DNA of 64,000 nt from Nostoc piscinale CENA21 (GTDB lineage: Bacteria > Cyanobacteriota > Cyanobacteriia > Cyanobacteriales > Nostocaceae): positions 3,501,351-3,565,350 of the forward strand of contig NZ_CP012036.1 of assembly GCF_001298445.1 (NCBI RefSeq), read 5' to 3'. The translations under genes were made by a program, and so were the position numbers. The notes under the pieces were generated by a model. It was not told the DNA's origin. It ran no database searches and saw only the letters and a list, made by a program, of their open reading frames with translations. Shown here one piece after another: positions 28,774 to 38,726 of this stretch. Each line of letters starts with the position of its first letter. The stretch's first letter is position 1.

Positions 28774-30886
28774 ATGCAGTTAGCAGTGGTAAATGATGGT
28801 CAAGCAGAGATTGTGCAGATTAGAGACAACGAGCAGCGCAAGCAAATTCAATCCTTAGTGCAGTTAGCCAGGAGTAAGACATTCCAAACTGGCAATCTCC
28901 AGGCAACACTACAAGAAATTACAGAGGTAGCAGCAAAAACACTGTCGGTCGAGCGAGTGGGTGTATGGTTATACACTGCGGATAACACAGCGATTGAGTG
29001 TAGTAATTTGTATGATGCGCGGAAAAATATACATATATCTGGTCAGACTTTATTAAAAGCAAGTTATCCTAATTATTTCCAAAGTTTAGAAATGGAACGC
29101 AGTCTGGCTATAAAAGATGCAATGAACGACCAGAGAACCAAAGAATTAGCAGCATCTTATTTAAAAGCATTTGGCATTACATCGTTACTAGATGCACCTA
29201 TTTGGTTAGGCGGACATGTAGTAGGAGTAGTATGTCATGAACACTTTGGCGAAATGCGCCAATGGACTGTTGAAGAAGAAAATTTTGCTAGTTCAATTGC
29301 CGATTTTGTCGCTTTAGCAATAGAAGCCAGCGATCGCCACATTGTACAAGAAGCTCTAGGCAAAAGTGAAGCACAATTTCGCGCAATTTTTGAGCGTTCA
29401 TCAATTGGGATTGGAATTGCAGATATAAAAGCACAAATAGTAGATATTAATCCGGCGCTATCTCAAATGCTGGGATATAGCCGGGAAGAACTTTATGGAA
29501 AGTATTTTATTGATTATATTGCGACCCAGAAAGGAGATTTAGAGCTATATAAACAATTAGTAGCAGGAGTGCGCGATCGCATTGAAATCGAAAAACACTT
29601 CCGCCACAAAAATGGTCAATTAGTATGGACTAAACTCTCGATTTCTACGATTCCTGGGGGTAATGGGACACCAGAGTTATTTTTAGGAATTATTGAAGAT
29701 ATTACAGAACGCAAACAAACAGAGTTAAAACTGCGTACATCTCAAGCAGCTGCTGAAGCTGGTAATCGCGCCAAAAACGAATTTTTAGCAACAATGAGCC
29801 ATGAACTGCGAACTCCTTTAAATGCAATTATGGGCTTATCTCAGTTATTACAACAAGAAATGGTCGGCGCTTTAAATGAGAAACAACAAGAATATATTAG
29901 TTGTATATATGGTAGCGGCGAACATTTATTAGCAATCATCAACGATATTCTAGATTTATCAAAAGTAGAATCAGGCAAGGAAGAATTACATTTATCAACT
30001 GTATCAGTATTAGATTTATGTAATTATGCCATTTCGACAGTCAGCGAGCAAGCCCAAGAAAAAGGGTTAAAACTGATCAGCGAAATTGACCCGCAGGCAG
30101 AAATTTGTCGAGTTGATATTCGTCGCTGTAAACAAATGCTAATTAACTTAATGACCAATGCGATTAAATTTACACCCACAGGTCAGGTAAGTTTAGAAAT
30201 TAAAAAAAGTTCTTGGAGGTATTACATTTACTGTTGCGGATACTGGTATTGGTATAGATAACAGTCAATTTCATCTGTTGTTTGAACCATTTAAACAGCT
30301 AGATAGTCAATTAAATCGTCAGTATGAAGGTACAGGCTTAGGACTGGCTTTAACACGTAAATTAGCGCGATTACATGGGGGAGATGTTACCGTCGAATCA
30401 AAATTAGGGGAAGGTAGCCGCTTTACTTTATTTATTCCAGAACCAGTAGATTTAATCACAGAAATAGATATGAACTATGAAGATAGAAATCAACTATCTT
30501 CAACAGCGAATCAATTAGCACAAAAACGCATTTTAATTGCCGAAACAGAAGAAAATATTGGGATATTTTTACAAGACTATCTCCAAATTATTGGCTACCA
30601 AGTGGAATGGCTCAATAATCAAGAAAAAATTTTAGCAACTATCAAAAATTTTCAGCCAAGTTTACTCTTACTAGATACTGAATTTTTGGCAAATAACGAT
30701 ACAAGACTACTGCAAGCTTTGAAGCAAAAATTTCACTTGCTCAATATGGCTGTGGTATTTATGGGTGTTCAGGAAAATGATTGGCCAGAATTAAATAATC
30801 TACAACCAGAAAAGTATGACTATCTTGTCAAACCAATTCGGATCATGCAGCTTGAATCGATTTTGCTGCGATGTCTAGGTGTTTAA
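28774..30886 (+). pseudogene. Hybrid GAF-PAS histidine kinase with C-terminal receiver, frameshifted in an A7 run
   Basis: Two ORFs (28774-30261 and 30278-30886) form one ~703-aa kinase. Order: GAF (~25-185), PAS (~205-315, AIFERSSIGIGIADIKAQ), HisKA (ATMSHELRTPLNAIMGL), HATPase and a receiver-like end (RILIAETEENIG, PSLLLLDTEF, YDYLVKPI). The ATPase domain is cut at the run of seven A (30202-30208). With six A the frame continues IKKVLGGITFTVADTGIGI into LFEPFKQLD and GTGLGLALTRKLA. So the break is one extra A. As written, the first ORF lacks the ATP-binding G boxes and is non-functional unless slippage restores it. No transmembrane segment. Confidence 0.82.
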
Positions 30887-31012
30887 CAAGGAACAGAGAA
30901 TCAGGAGCGGACGAACTGCTGGTACTGAGCTTTGTCGCAGGAAGTTAAATGTCTAAAATTTTACAGTAAAATTATACTCAACCCAGCCATGAGAAATTGC
31001 TCAGTGTAGCCG

Positions 31013-31037
31013 AAAAACAGGCTGTTTTTGGGTTTTT
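31013..31037 (+). terminator. Possible terminator after hybrid kinase
   Basis: AAAAACA-GGC-TGTTTTT stem-loop followed by GGGTTTTT, 127 bases behind the kinase stop. A second small hairpin, CCGTAATT-TG-AATTACGG, lies at 31084-31101. Both are short, so the assignment is tentative. Confidence 0.45.
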
Positions 31038-31228
31038 AGGAGAAAAATATTGTCATACCTTGTATTTAAGCACTGGTTGTAGTCCGTAATTTGAATTACG
31101 GGTTGCTAAAAGGACATTAGCTGCATCAGTGTGAGGATCATAGAAAATATTGACCCTTGGCTATGGAATAAATGAAAAATTGCTACTGACAATCCACTGA
31201 GTGAGCGAAGTAAACTAGAAGGAATCTT

Positions 31229-32206
31229 ATGAATCCTTTGGTGCAAGACCAACCTATGTCGCTAAAAATAGATCGTGGATTGTTTAAATATGACTTTATA
31301 GATCATCACGCAGTCTTGTGCGTTACGGTGGATGCGGATGTGAAAGACATTCGGAAGCGTTATTTGCAAATTGCTCGGCGTTTGCATCCTGACAGTAATG
31401 CTTCTGCCTCGCCTGGGGAAAAGAAGTTAGCTAGTGAATTATTATCGAAGTTGGTTAACCCAGCTTATGAAGCCTTATCTAACGATCGCACCCGCACAGA
31501 ATACATGATAATTTTGTCCCAAATGGGCAAGCGTTTGGTACAAGAGTCAAGCTCGATAGAACTTACCACAGATTTAGGTAGACAACTAGCTGCGGCTCCC
31601 AATATTGATCATTCCTATAAAACTGCGATCGCTAAAATTGCTGAAACTCAATTCACTTCCTTACAGCAAGTAATCCCTATCATTGCTCAAATTAGCGAGT
31701 TGAACTTGGTTTATTTAATGCGGAGTGCTGGTAAAGCTTTCTCAAACCAAGCGCCTGCACAGAAATCTCCCACATCAACGGCTAACACACCCCAAAATAC
31801 AGCTGCTGCACCCCCACCACCAGCGCCAGCCAAAGAAGACGCAGCAGTAGAACAATATATTCGGCGGGCGCAAACTTTAATTGATAAAAATCAATTTGCT
31901 CAAGCGAAAGTCGAATTGCAAGACGCGCTGAAACTGGCTCCCAAGAGTAGCCGTTGTCATAGCTTGATTGGCTTGGTCTATTTAAAGCAAAATCAACTCA
32001 AAATGGCCAAGATTCATTTTGACAATGCTTTAAAATTAGACCCGAATGACCAAACAGCGAGCGCATGGAAACCTAAAATAGATAAAGCTTTGGGTCAACA
32101 ATCCGGTGGTTCTAAAGCGACTCCATCTGCCAAAACTGGCACACAACCAGATAAATCAGGAGGTGGAGGTTTATTTGGCGGTTTGTTTGGTGGGAATAAA
32201 AAATAA
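31229..32206 (+). CDS. J-domain protein with C-terminal TPR repeats
   Basis: 325 aa. The N-terminal J-like domain (~20-100) keeps HPD (RRLHPDSNAS), so it should stimulate a DnaK ATPase. A low-complexity Pro/Ala linker near 180-200 precedes two or three TPR units (VEQYIRRAQTLIDKNQFAQA, HFDNALKLDPNDQ). It ends in a Gly/Phe-rich tail, GGGGLFGGLFGGNKK. No signal peptide. AGAAGGAAT precedes the ATG. Its TAA shares the final A with the ATG of hisZ, so the two genes are probably cotranscribed and coupled. Confidence 0.85.
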   Translation: MNPLVQDQPMSLKIDRGLFKYDFIDHHAVLCVTVDADVKDIRKRYLQIARRLHPDSNASASPGEKKLASELLSKLVNPAYEALSNDRTRTEYMIILSQMGKRLVQESSSIELTTDLGRQLAAAPNIDHSYKTAIAKIAETQFTSLQQVIPIIAQISELNLVYLMRSAGKAFSNQAPAQKSPTSTANTPQNTAAAPPPPAPAKEDAAVEQYIRRAQTLIDKNQFAQAKVELQDALKLAPKSSRCHSLIGLVYLKQNQLKMAKIHFDNALKLDPNDQTASAWKPKIDKALGQQSGGSKATPSAKTGTQPDKSGGGGLFGGLFGGNKK

Positions 32207-33420
32207 TGGTGTATCAACCAGCAGCGGGAGCGAGGGATTTATTACCTTTAGATGTAGCTCAAAAACGCTGGATTGAAGATAGGTTACAACAAGTGTTCCA
32301 TCGTTGGGGATATCACAAGATTATTACCTCAACGCTGGAACGGATGGACACTTTGATGGCGGGGGAAGCAATTCAACGCCAGATGGTGATTCAACTGCAA
32401 AATTCTGAAGATGAAGAATTAGGCTTGCGTCCAGAATTGACAGCTTCGATTGCGCGTGCTGTAGTTACGCGTATGGAAGCTGTCACTTATCCGCAAAGAC
32501 TTTATTATCATGCCAATGTCTTCCGGCGAATTTGGGAAAATCGGCACAATCGTCAGCAAGAGTTTTATCAAGCTGGTGTGGAACTTTTAGGTGTTGGCGG
32601 ATTGCGAGCTAATGCCGAAGTACTGCTGTTGGTGGGTGATTGTTTAGACGTGCTAGGTTTGCGTGATTGGCAGATAGTTTTGGGCGAAGCGGGAATTACT
32701 CGCTCGCTTTTACAGGCTTTTCCGGCTAATGTACAAGCAAAAGTGCGTCAAGCGATCGCTCACCTTGATCGCGTGACTATCGATACTTTGCCCTTGAGTG
32801 AAGATTTGCGCGATCGCGCCAGAATCATGCTCGACCTGCGCGGTAAAAGTCAAGATGTATTACAAAAAGTCAGTAGTTTGGGTTTGGATGCAGAACAGCA
32901 AGCTGCTGTCAATCATCTGAAATCTTTGGTAGAGTTACTGGAGTCAGAAAGAAAGTTTCCCATCATCTTGGATCTGAGTTTGATCCAAACCATTGACTAT
33001 TACACAGGTATTGTCTTTGAAATTGTCCACAACCGCGATCATCCAGCCACAGTTTTAGGGCGGGGTGGTCGCTATGACCAACTTTTAGGACTATATCATC
33101 CCCAAGGCGAAAATATCCCCGGAATTGGTTTTGTCCTCAATATTGAAGATGTATACCAAGTTCTGTTATCAAGCCAGCAATTACCCCAAGATATCCCCGC
33201 CAGTAACTGGTTAGTAGTACCAGAAACCGCAAGTGCAGAAGTCGCGGCTTTTGCTTATGCTCAAAAACTCCGAGATTCTACCCACTTAGTCATAGTGGAA
33301 ATGGAACTAGGGGGAAGAGATGCACAAGCTATTCGTCAGTATGCCAGCGATCGCCGAATTGCTCAAATCGCTTGGATTAAAGCCGATGGCTCACCCACAA
33401 TAGAAAGTATTAGTCAATAA
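32206..33420 (+). CDS. hisZ: ATP phosphoribosyltransferase regulatory subunit HisZ
   Basis: 404-aa HisRS-like paralogue that activates the short form of HisG, the first enzyme of histidine synthesis. Seen: GARDLLPLDVAQKRWIEDRL at the N-terminus, LRPELTASIARAVVTRM, RRIWENRHNRQQEFYQAGVE and DYYTGIVFEI. The aminoacylation motif-2 Arg context and anticodon domain typical of true HisRS (encoded at 51267-52658) are reduced here, and the length fits HisZ. Overlaps the upstream J-domain gene by one base. Confidence 0.92.
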   Translation: MVYQPAAGARDLLPLDVAQKRWIEDRLQQVFHRWGYHKIITSTLERMDTLMAGEAIQRQMVIQLQNSEDEELGLRPELTASIARAVVTRMEAVTYPQRLYYHANVFRRIWENRHNRQQEFYQAGVELLGVGGLRANAEVLLLVGDCLDVLGLRDWQIVLGEAGITRSLLQAFPANVQAKVRQAIAHLDRVTIDTLPLSEDLRDRARIMLDLRGKSQDVLQKVSSLGLDAEQQAAVNHLKSLVELLESERKFPIILDLSLIQTIDYYTGIVFEIVHNRDHPATVLGRGGRYDQLLGLYHPQGENIPGIGFVLNIEDVYQVLLSSQQLPQDIPASNWLVVPETASAEVAAFAYAQKLRDSTHLVIVEMELGGRDAQAIRQYASDRRIAQIAWIKADGSPTIESISQ

Positions 33421-33468
33421 TCATTGGTCATTTGTCCTTTGTAAATAAACATAAGCAATGACCAATGA
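33421..33468. repeat. 12-bp perfect inverted repeat
   Basis: TCATTGGTCATT (33421-33432) and AATGACCAATGA (33457-33468) with a 24-base spacer containing TTGTCCTTTG. It begins right after the hisZ stop. Similar TTTGTC-rich text occurs near 41095-41120. May act as a transcript 3' end or be a dispersed repeat. Confidence 0.65.
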
Positions 33469-33497
33469 CCATCATTAAAGAGAGGGAATCTAGACAA

Positions 33498-33725
33498 ATG
33501 CCACATTCAATTGTGACTGATGTTTGTGAAGGTGTTGCCGACTGCGTAGATGCTTGTCCTGTAGCTTGCATCCATCCAGGGCCAGGCAAAAATGTGCAAG
33601 GAACCGATTGGTACTGGATTGACTTTTCTACCTGTATTGATTGTGGAATATGTTTCCAAGTATGCCCAGTAACAGGTGCGATCGTTCAAGAAGAACGACC
33701 TGATTTGCAGAAAACACCTAGCTAG
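33498..33725 (+). CDS. Small two-cluster ferredoxin (FdxA-like)
   Basis: 75-aa iron-sulfur electron carrier. Two Cys sets: C-x5-C-x3-CP (VCEGVADCVDACP) and C-x2-C-x2-C-x3-CP (CIDCGICFQVCP), as in 7Fe/8Fe ferredoxins. Start at 33498 begins MPHSIVTDVC, the family's usual beginning. The upstream Met at 33465 would add eleven unrelated residues coming from repeat sequence. Redox partner unknown. Confidence 0.88.
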   Translation: MPHSIVTDVCEGVADCVDACPVACIHPGPGKNVQGTDWYWIDFSTCIDCGICFQVCPVTGAIVQEERPDLQKTPS

Positions 33726-34005
33726 AGTTCCGTAGAACTTACGCAAGAAAACAAAAACTCAGGTTTAAGCACAGGGTGTAGGAGTGTAGGTGTGCAGAAC
33801 CCTTACACTTTCGCACCCTTTTCAATCTACTGTCTCGCAAACTTTTAAGTACTTAATTCTTACGTATAAAAAATTTATATAATTTTGATATCTTCTTGAT
33901 GACATCTGATAAACTTTCTAGTTGATTACCTCAGTTAGCATCCTCAGCTAAATCTGACACATCAGTAAATATTTGTATTTATCTGAAAGAAAGATATTGA
34001 AATTC

Positions 34006-34746
34006 ATGAAACAACTAAGTAGTTTTCCTAGGGTTAAGTTTTTAACGTCTAGTATAGCTACGTTAGCTATTAGCTTGATTTCAAGTCAAAGTGCAACAGC
34101 CGCAACGATCGCGCTTGGCTTTACTAAGCTAACAGGGGTCACAGGTGGTTCTCCTGCAACTACCGCCGTTCTACGAGCGGAAATTCCGGCAATTAACTTT
34201 GGTAAGATTGCTTCTATTGTAATTAAAGATATCAGTGATAGTAATGCTGGCTCTCCTGGAAATGTTACTGGTTTTGATTTAGATGGCATTAAACTGAGCT
34301 ACACTGCTGTTGACAGGGCAGCAGATGTGAATACCATCTCAGCATTAGACTTGTTTGATTTTAGTCCAACAGGAACTATCCTCACTCCTGGAAGCCAGCG
34401 TCCGCCTACATCGCCAGAATTGTTTGGAACTACAGGTGGTAATGTGAATAATGCGGTGGCTACCCTGGGAAATTTTGATGCTAACGCCACTACTGACCCT
34501 ACAAGAATTTTTGGGTTTTTCAGCTTGGGAAATCATGGTCAAGTTGAATTTAAACTCAAAAGTCCTGTTACTAACAATCGTCCGCTATATCTTTACATCG
34601 GCGAAGTCGGCGACAATGGTGAGTTAGCAACTGGGGAAGTAATTATCTCACGACCAGCACCTCCGGTTCCTGAACCGAGTGGTCTAGCTGTATTATCTTT
34701 GGCGGGGATATATTTGGTAGTACGTCACTGTCGCAAAAATAGATAG
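34006..34746 (+). CDS. PEP-CTERM sorting-domain exported protein
   Basis: 246 aa. Signal peptide at 1-32 (LTSSIATLAISLISSQSATA). The mature part is rich in Gly, Thr, Asn and Asp without a recognised enzyme motif. The C-terminus has VPEPSG, a hydrophobic helix (LAVLSLAGIYLVV) and basic RHCRKNR, the PEP-CTERM/exosortase sorting signal. Start at 34006 chosen because the signal peptide begins there; TTG 33973 would add residues in front of it. Surface or exopolysaccharide association is the usual inference for this class. Confidence 0.85.
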   Translation: MKQLSSFPRVKFLTSSIATLAISLISSQSATAATIALGFTKLTGVTGGSPATTAVLRAEIPAINFGKIASIVIKDISDSNAGSPGNVTGFDLDGIKLSYTAVDRAADVNTISALDLFDFSPTGTILTPGSQRPPTSPELFGTTGGNVNNAVATLGNFDANATTDPTRIFGFFSLGNHGQVEFKLKSPVTNNRPLYLYIGEVGDNGELATGEVIISRPAPPVPEPSGLAVLSLAGIYLVVRHCRKNR

Positions 34747-34902
34747 GAGATAGGTTACAGGCTTACAAATGTTTTTGGGTCAGAACATAAAAAACCTATA
34801 CCTGTTGGGGTTGGGGTAGAGGTCAAAACTTTATTCAACGAACTCAAGTTAAAATTTATGCGATCGCATAGCATCATAAAATTCAATTAATTCAAGGATT
34901 GT

Positions 34903-35646
34903 ATGTCAGGTTCAGTTGATCACTCTGCCCCAATACTCGAAGTTACAAATGTCCATGCTGGTTACATCAAAGATGTGGATATTTTGCAAGGTGTTAATTT
35001 TCGGGTAGAAGTTGGAGAATTGGTGACGGTAATTGGCCCCAACGGTGCGGGAAAGTCCACTTTGGCGAAAACTATTTTTGGGCTGTTAACACCCCATACA
35101 GGCACAATTACCTTTAAGGGCGAGAATATTGCTGGACTAAAGTCAAATCAAATTGTCAAAAAAGGCTTGTGCTATGTACCCCAAATTGCCAATGTTTTCC
35201 CTTCTTTGAGTGTGGAAGAGAATTTAGAAATGGGGGCGTTTGTGAGTAATGCGCCATTAAAGCCTGTGAAAGATAAAATATTTGCAATGTTTCCCAAATT
35301 GAGCGATCGCCGCAGGCAACGGGCTGGTACACTCTCTGGAGGAGAACGGCAAATGCTGGCAATGGGCAAAGCTTTGATGTTAGAACCCAGTTTATTACTG
35401 TTGGATGAACCTTCTGCGGCATTGTCTCCAATTCTCGTTACCCAAGTATTTGAGCAGATTAAACAAATTAATCAAAGTGGTACTGCGATCGTACTGGTAG
35501 AACAAAATGCGCGTAAAGCCCTAGAAATGGCGCATCGTGGTTATGTCCTGGAGTCTGGACGAGATGCGATTTCAGGCCCTGGTCAACAATTATTAACAGA
35601 CCCGAAAGTAGGCGAATTATATTTGGGTGCGGGGAAAGGCCATTAA
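34903..35646 (+). CDS. LivF-type ABC transporter ATPase (branched-chain/neutral amino acid uptake)
   Basis: 247-aa ATPase. Walker A GPNGAGKST, signature LSGGERQMLAMG, Walker B LLLLDEPSAALSP, switch EQNARKALEMAHRGYVLESG; the last stretch is typical of LivF rather than LivG. In Nostoc the N-I neutral amino acid system has such a subunit (NatE), so this may be its orthologue. No permease or binding protein is next to it, as is common for the scattered cyanobacterial Nat genes. Confidence 0.85.
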   Translation: MSGSVDHSAPILEVTNVHAGYIKDVDILQGVNFRVEVGELVTVIGPNGAGKSTLAKTIFGLLTPHTGTITFKGENIAGLKSNQIVKKGLCYVPQIANVFPSLSVEENLEMGAFVSNAPLKPVKDKIFAMFPKLSDRRRQRAGTLSGGERQMLAMGKALMLEPSLLLLDEPSAALSPILVTQVFEQIKQINQSGTAIVLVEQNARKALEMAHRGYVLESGRDAISGPGQQLLTDPKVGELYLGAGKGH

Positions 35647-35757
35647 AAAGTAATTCAGCATTTGAAATTTTTTTTGAGAGATTTTGCGGATATTGCATTT
35701 ATTTGAGCAGCAGGAGTTTATGATTTGGGGTGCATAGTAAAAATAAAATCTAAATAA

Positions 35758-37377
35758 ATGCAAATATCTCAAAAGTGGTTGACTAAAAAAGCTCATCAAT
35801 CAGTGCTTTTTTTGTTGGTCGGAGGATTATTATTTAGAGCCATAATTGCTTTTTGGCTTTACCCTACCTTTGATGAAGCGTACTACTATATTTACAGTTT
35901 GCATCTCGACTGGAGTTATTTTGATCATCCAGCAATAGTCGCCCTCACGACTGGTTTTGGAACTTGGTTAACGGGAGAAGTTTCACAATTTACCATTCGT
36001 TTAGGCGCGATACTTTGCTATACAGGTAGTTTGATATTTTTATATTTAACTAGTCAACGAATATTTTCTGTCAAAGCGGCTGTGTTTACTTTGGCCATTG
36101 CTACTATCAGCCCAATTTTTCAAGTTGGTTTTGGTGTATTGAGTTTACCAGACAGTCCCTTAATGTTGTTTTGGTCGGCTAGTTTATATTGTGCGGTGGC
36201 TGAGTTTTTCCGGCGGCCTTTGTATGTTCCCAGTTACCGTTTAGCCATTTTGGGAATTTTGGTCGGGTTAGCTTGTAATAGTAAATATCATGGGTTTATT
36301 TTAGGACTAGGGTTAGTTGGTTTTTGTGCAACTAGTCCACCGCATCGGGTTGTAGTGCGATCGCCTTGGGCATGGCTCAGTTTAGGATTATTTATCATCA
36401 CCATCTCCCCGATTGTGTTCTGGAATATTCAGCATGACTGGGTATCTTTTAGTTTTCAGTCAGCAAGAGCCGTACCTCAAAATGGCTACAATTTACTAAA
36501 TGTATTCTTAGTGGTTTTAGTTCAAGTAGCTTATTTATTTCCCACCATCGGTTTTCCGCTATGGCATATTAGTTTACAGCCAGTTATTAGAAAAATTCAG
36601 CAAATTTTGGCGCAAAAATCATTAGCTTATCAAGATGATTTCCATCCCGCCAAATTCTTAATTTTCTGGTTATCTCTCCCTTTAATTTTAGGCTTCACTT
36701 TTATTGGAGGATATCGGCAAATTTTACCAGCTTGGGCAATGCCGGGATTTTGGGGAATTACTTTATTATTAGGACAACAAGTTGTAATTTGGGAGCAGAA
36801 ATCACCCCGTGGGGTGCGTCGATGGCTTTTAGGTTCAGGAATTACGATTGCTAGTATTTTCATCATTTTACTACTGCAATTAACCATCGGCATATTCCAA
36901 AAACCTAGCCAGTACGCTTTACTAGGAGGCTTTTTACCTGTTAAGAATGACCCTTCAACAGAATTAATTGATATTCAACAACTACGAGAGAAATTTCGTG
37001 AATCTCCGATTTTGAAAACTGCACTGCAAAATTCTAGCTTTATATTTACTAATCGCTATTATGTAGCTGGCCCTATTGCGATGGCGTTGCAACCTGTAGC
37101 ACAAATTCCGATTACTTGTTTTGATATTGGCAATGATAATCGTGGCTTTGCTTTTTGGTCTACGGCGGAACAATGGGTAGGTAAAGACGCGTTATATATT
37201 ACAACTGCACCATTTAATTTGAGACAAGATTTAATGGCTAGTTATCGCCATCATTTTCGCAGTCTGGAAGAAATTGAACAAATAATGCTGCGTCGGGGTG
37301 GAGAGGTTGTGAATGTTGTTTATGTTTATCAAGCCAAGACGTTGCTGAAACCATATCATCGTAGTTATGGGATTTGA
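35758..37377 (+). CDS. GT39/ArnT-like membrane glycosyltransferase
   Basis: 539-aa polytopic protein with about ten hydrophobic helices. The first periplasmic loop contains PTFDEAYYYIYSLHLDWSYF, where the acidic DE pair is the catalytic signature of PMT/ArnT-type (GT-C) enzymes that use polyprenyl-phosphate sugars. The C-terminal soluble part (~390-539) is predicted outside. The acceptor (lipid, polysaccharide or protein) cannot be deduced. Stands alone. Confidence 0.82.
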   Translation: MQISQKWLTKKAHQSVLFLLVGGLLFRAIIAFWLYPTFDEAYYYIYSLHLDWSYFDHPAIVALTTGFGTWLTGEVSQFTIRLGAILCYTGSLIFLYLTSQRIFSVKAAVFTLAIATISPIFQVGFGVLSLPDSPLMLFWSASLYCAVAEFFRRPLYVPSYRLAILGILVGLACNSKYHGFILGLGLVGFCATSPPHRVVVRSPWAWLSLGLFIITISPIVFWNIQHDWVSFSFQSARAVPQNGYNLLNVFLVVLVQVAYLFPTIGFPLWHISLQPVIRKIQQILAQKSLAYQDDFHPAKFLIFWLSLPLILGFTFIGGYRQILPAWAMPGFWGITLLLGQQVVIWEQKSPRGVRRWLLGSGITIASIFIILLLQLTIGIFQKPSQYALLGGFLPVKNDPSTELIDIQQLREKFRESPILKTALQNSSFIFTNRYYVAGPIAMALQPVAQIPITCFDIGNDNRGFAFWSTAEQWVGKDALYITTAPFNLRQDLMASYRHHFRSLEEIEQIMLRRGGEVVNVVYVYQAKTLLKPYHRSYGI

Positions 37378-37467
37378 CTCAGGATTTAAACGCCAAGGTC
37401 GTCTGTTGAGACTGGGTGTAAGGGTGTAGGGGTTTACGGGTGTAAGAGTTTTGAAATACCTATACTT

Positions 37468-38658
37468 CTAAACCATTTTCTTAAACCCTTGGTTAGCAGT
37501 TGTGACGCAAATACCTACTAACAAGAAAGCCAAAGCACAAAATAAACCACTACTTATAGGTGGGATTTTTGCAGCTTGGGGAAATAACCAGCCAAATAAA
37601 CTCATCGCTAAAGCAAACCCACCAAAGTAAGTCCCTATACCCAAACCTGCCCATTTGGGCGGCATTAAGTCTAAAGCCAAAGGAATTACGCCATTGATAA
37701 TGGTACTAAAACTTGGTACTAACAAAACAATTAACGGTAAGATAGCACCTGTAAAAGCGATCGCTAATATGGAAATAATTGTGGCAACTACTCCCACTAG
37801 CATTGCCCGACTATTACCGAGTTTGACCGCAAAAACTCCAGCAGGTAAGGCAGAGATGGCGATCGCCAGCCCAATGTAAACTAGTAGCATGTCAATATTT
37901 TGACCAGAAAATTGTAGCTTCAGCAATTGAGTTAAGGTGGTCATTAATAGCCTTGTACCCCAGGCGACACCAATACCAGTGGCAAAAATTAAACTCAATG
38001 TGGGATAAGGTAATTTGGCGGTTGTGGTTTCCGCCTGAAAATTTGGTGTTTCGGGAGGGTTCAACCAACGTAATAGCCCAGCCACCGCCAACATCACCAC
38101 TGAAGCAATTGCAAAGGCGAAAACTGCCCCAAAACTCAGAATATATTGATTTGCTATAGGTCGAAATGCCCCAATTGTACCCCCAACCAACGTCACAACA
38201 CTCACGGCTGATGGTAACTGGGGCGGCGTGGCATATTTCCACAATAAAGCCATAGCCGGACTGCGAAATATAGTCATGGCTAATGCCCAGGCTACCAGAG
38301 TTAGCGGTAAAAGCGATCGCATAATTCCCGTTGGCTGGACAAAAGTTACAATACATGGTATGGCAATCAAGAGCGCGGATGAAAGAATCACACCCACAGA
38401 GATGAAGGGAAAGCGACTTCCTACCCAACGCTGAGATTGATCAGAAAGTCCACCCATCACAGGTTCTAAGACTGCACTCAAGGCATTTTCAATGACTAGA
38501 ATACCAGCCGCCAAAGATGCAGAAAAACCAAACTGCGTCAGTAGTTGAGGCAAGTATGAATTGTAAATTAACCAAGCCAGACTAATTGCCCCTTGTACGG
38601 CTGCTAACGCTAATACTTGCAACCATAAAACCTGGGCTGGCGATCGCGCAATACTCAT
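37468..38658 (-). CDS. Major facilitator superfamily transporter
   Basis: 396 aa with twelve hydrophobic stretches. The loop between helices 2 and 3 reads VMGGLSDQSQRWVGSR, a variant of the MFS motif A (GxLsDrxGRR). The N-terminus (WLIYNSYLPQLLTQFG) resembles the SLC45/sugar-cation symporter branch. Substrate unknown. It follows moeB on the same strand with a hairpin between them. Confidence 0.82.
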   Translation of the reverse strand: MSIARSPAQVLWLQVLALAAVQGAISLAWLIYNSYLPQLLTQFGFSASLAAGILVIENALSAVLEPVMGGLSDQSQRWVGSRFPFISVGVILSSALLIAIPCIVTFVQPTGIMRSLLPLTLVAWALAMTIFRSPAMALLWKYATPPQLPSAVSVVTLVGGTIGAFRPIANQYILSFGAVFAFAIASVVMLAVAGLLRWLNPPETPNFQAETTTAKLPYPTLSLIFATGIGVAWGTRLLMTTLTQLLKLQFSGQNIDMLLVYIGLAIAISALPAGVFAVKLGNSRAMLVGVVATIISILAIAFTGAILPLIVLLVPSFSTIINGVIPLALDLMPPKWAGLGIGTYFGGFALAMSLFGWLFPQAAKIPPISSGLFCALAFLLVGICVTTANQGFKKMV

Positions 38659-38666
38659 AACAGAGA

Positions 38667-38706
38667 AAGGGGAAGTAATTTATATTACCTCCCCCTTATT
38701 TTTTCT
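38667..38706. terminator. Hairpin between moeB and MFS gene
   Basis: AAGGGGAAGTAAT ... ATTACCTCCCCCTT forms a 12-13 bp stem with one or two mismatches around a TTAT loop, followed on the plus strand by ATTTTTT. On the minus strand the trailing T run is poor. It may still end the moeB message. Confidence 0.5.
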
Positions 38707-38726
38707 GCTTAATTGGCAGATGATTC

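Noticed and set aside
37892..38428. 178-codon minus-strand ORF inside the MFS gene
   Set aside because: Alternative frame of the same strand with Cys/Trp-rich composition; the MFS frame is the coding one.
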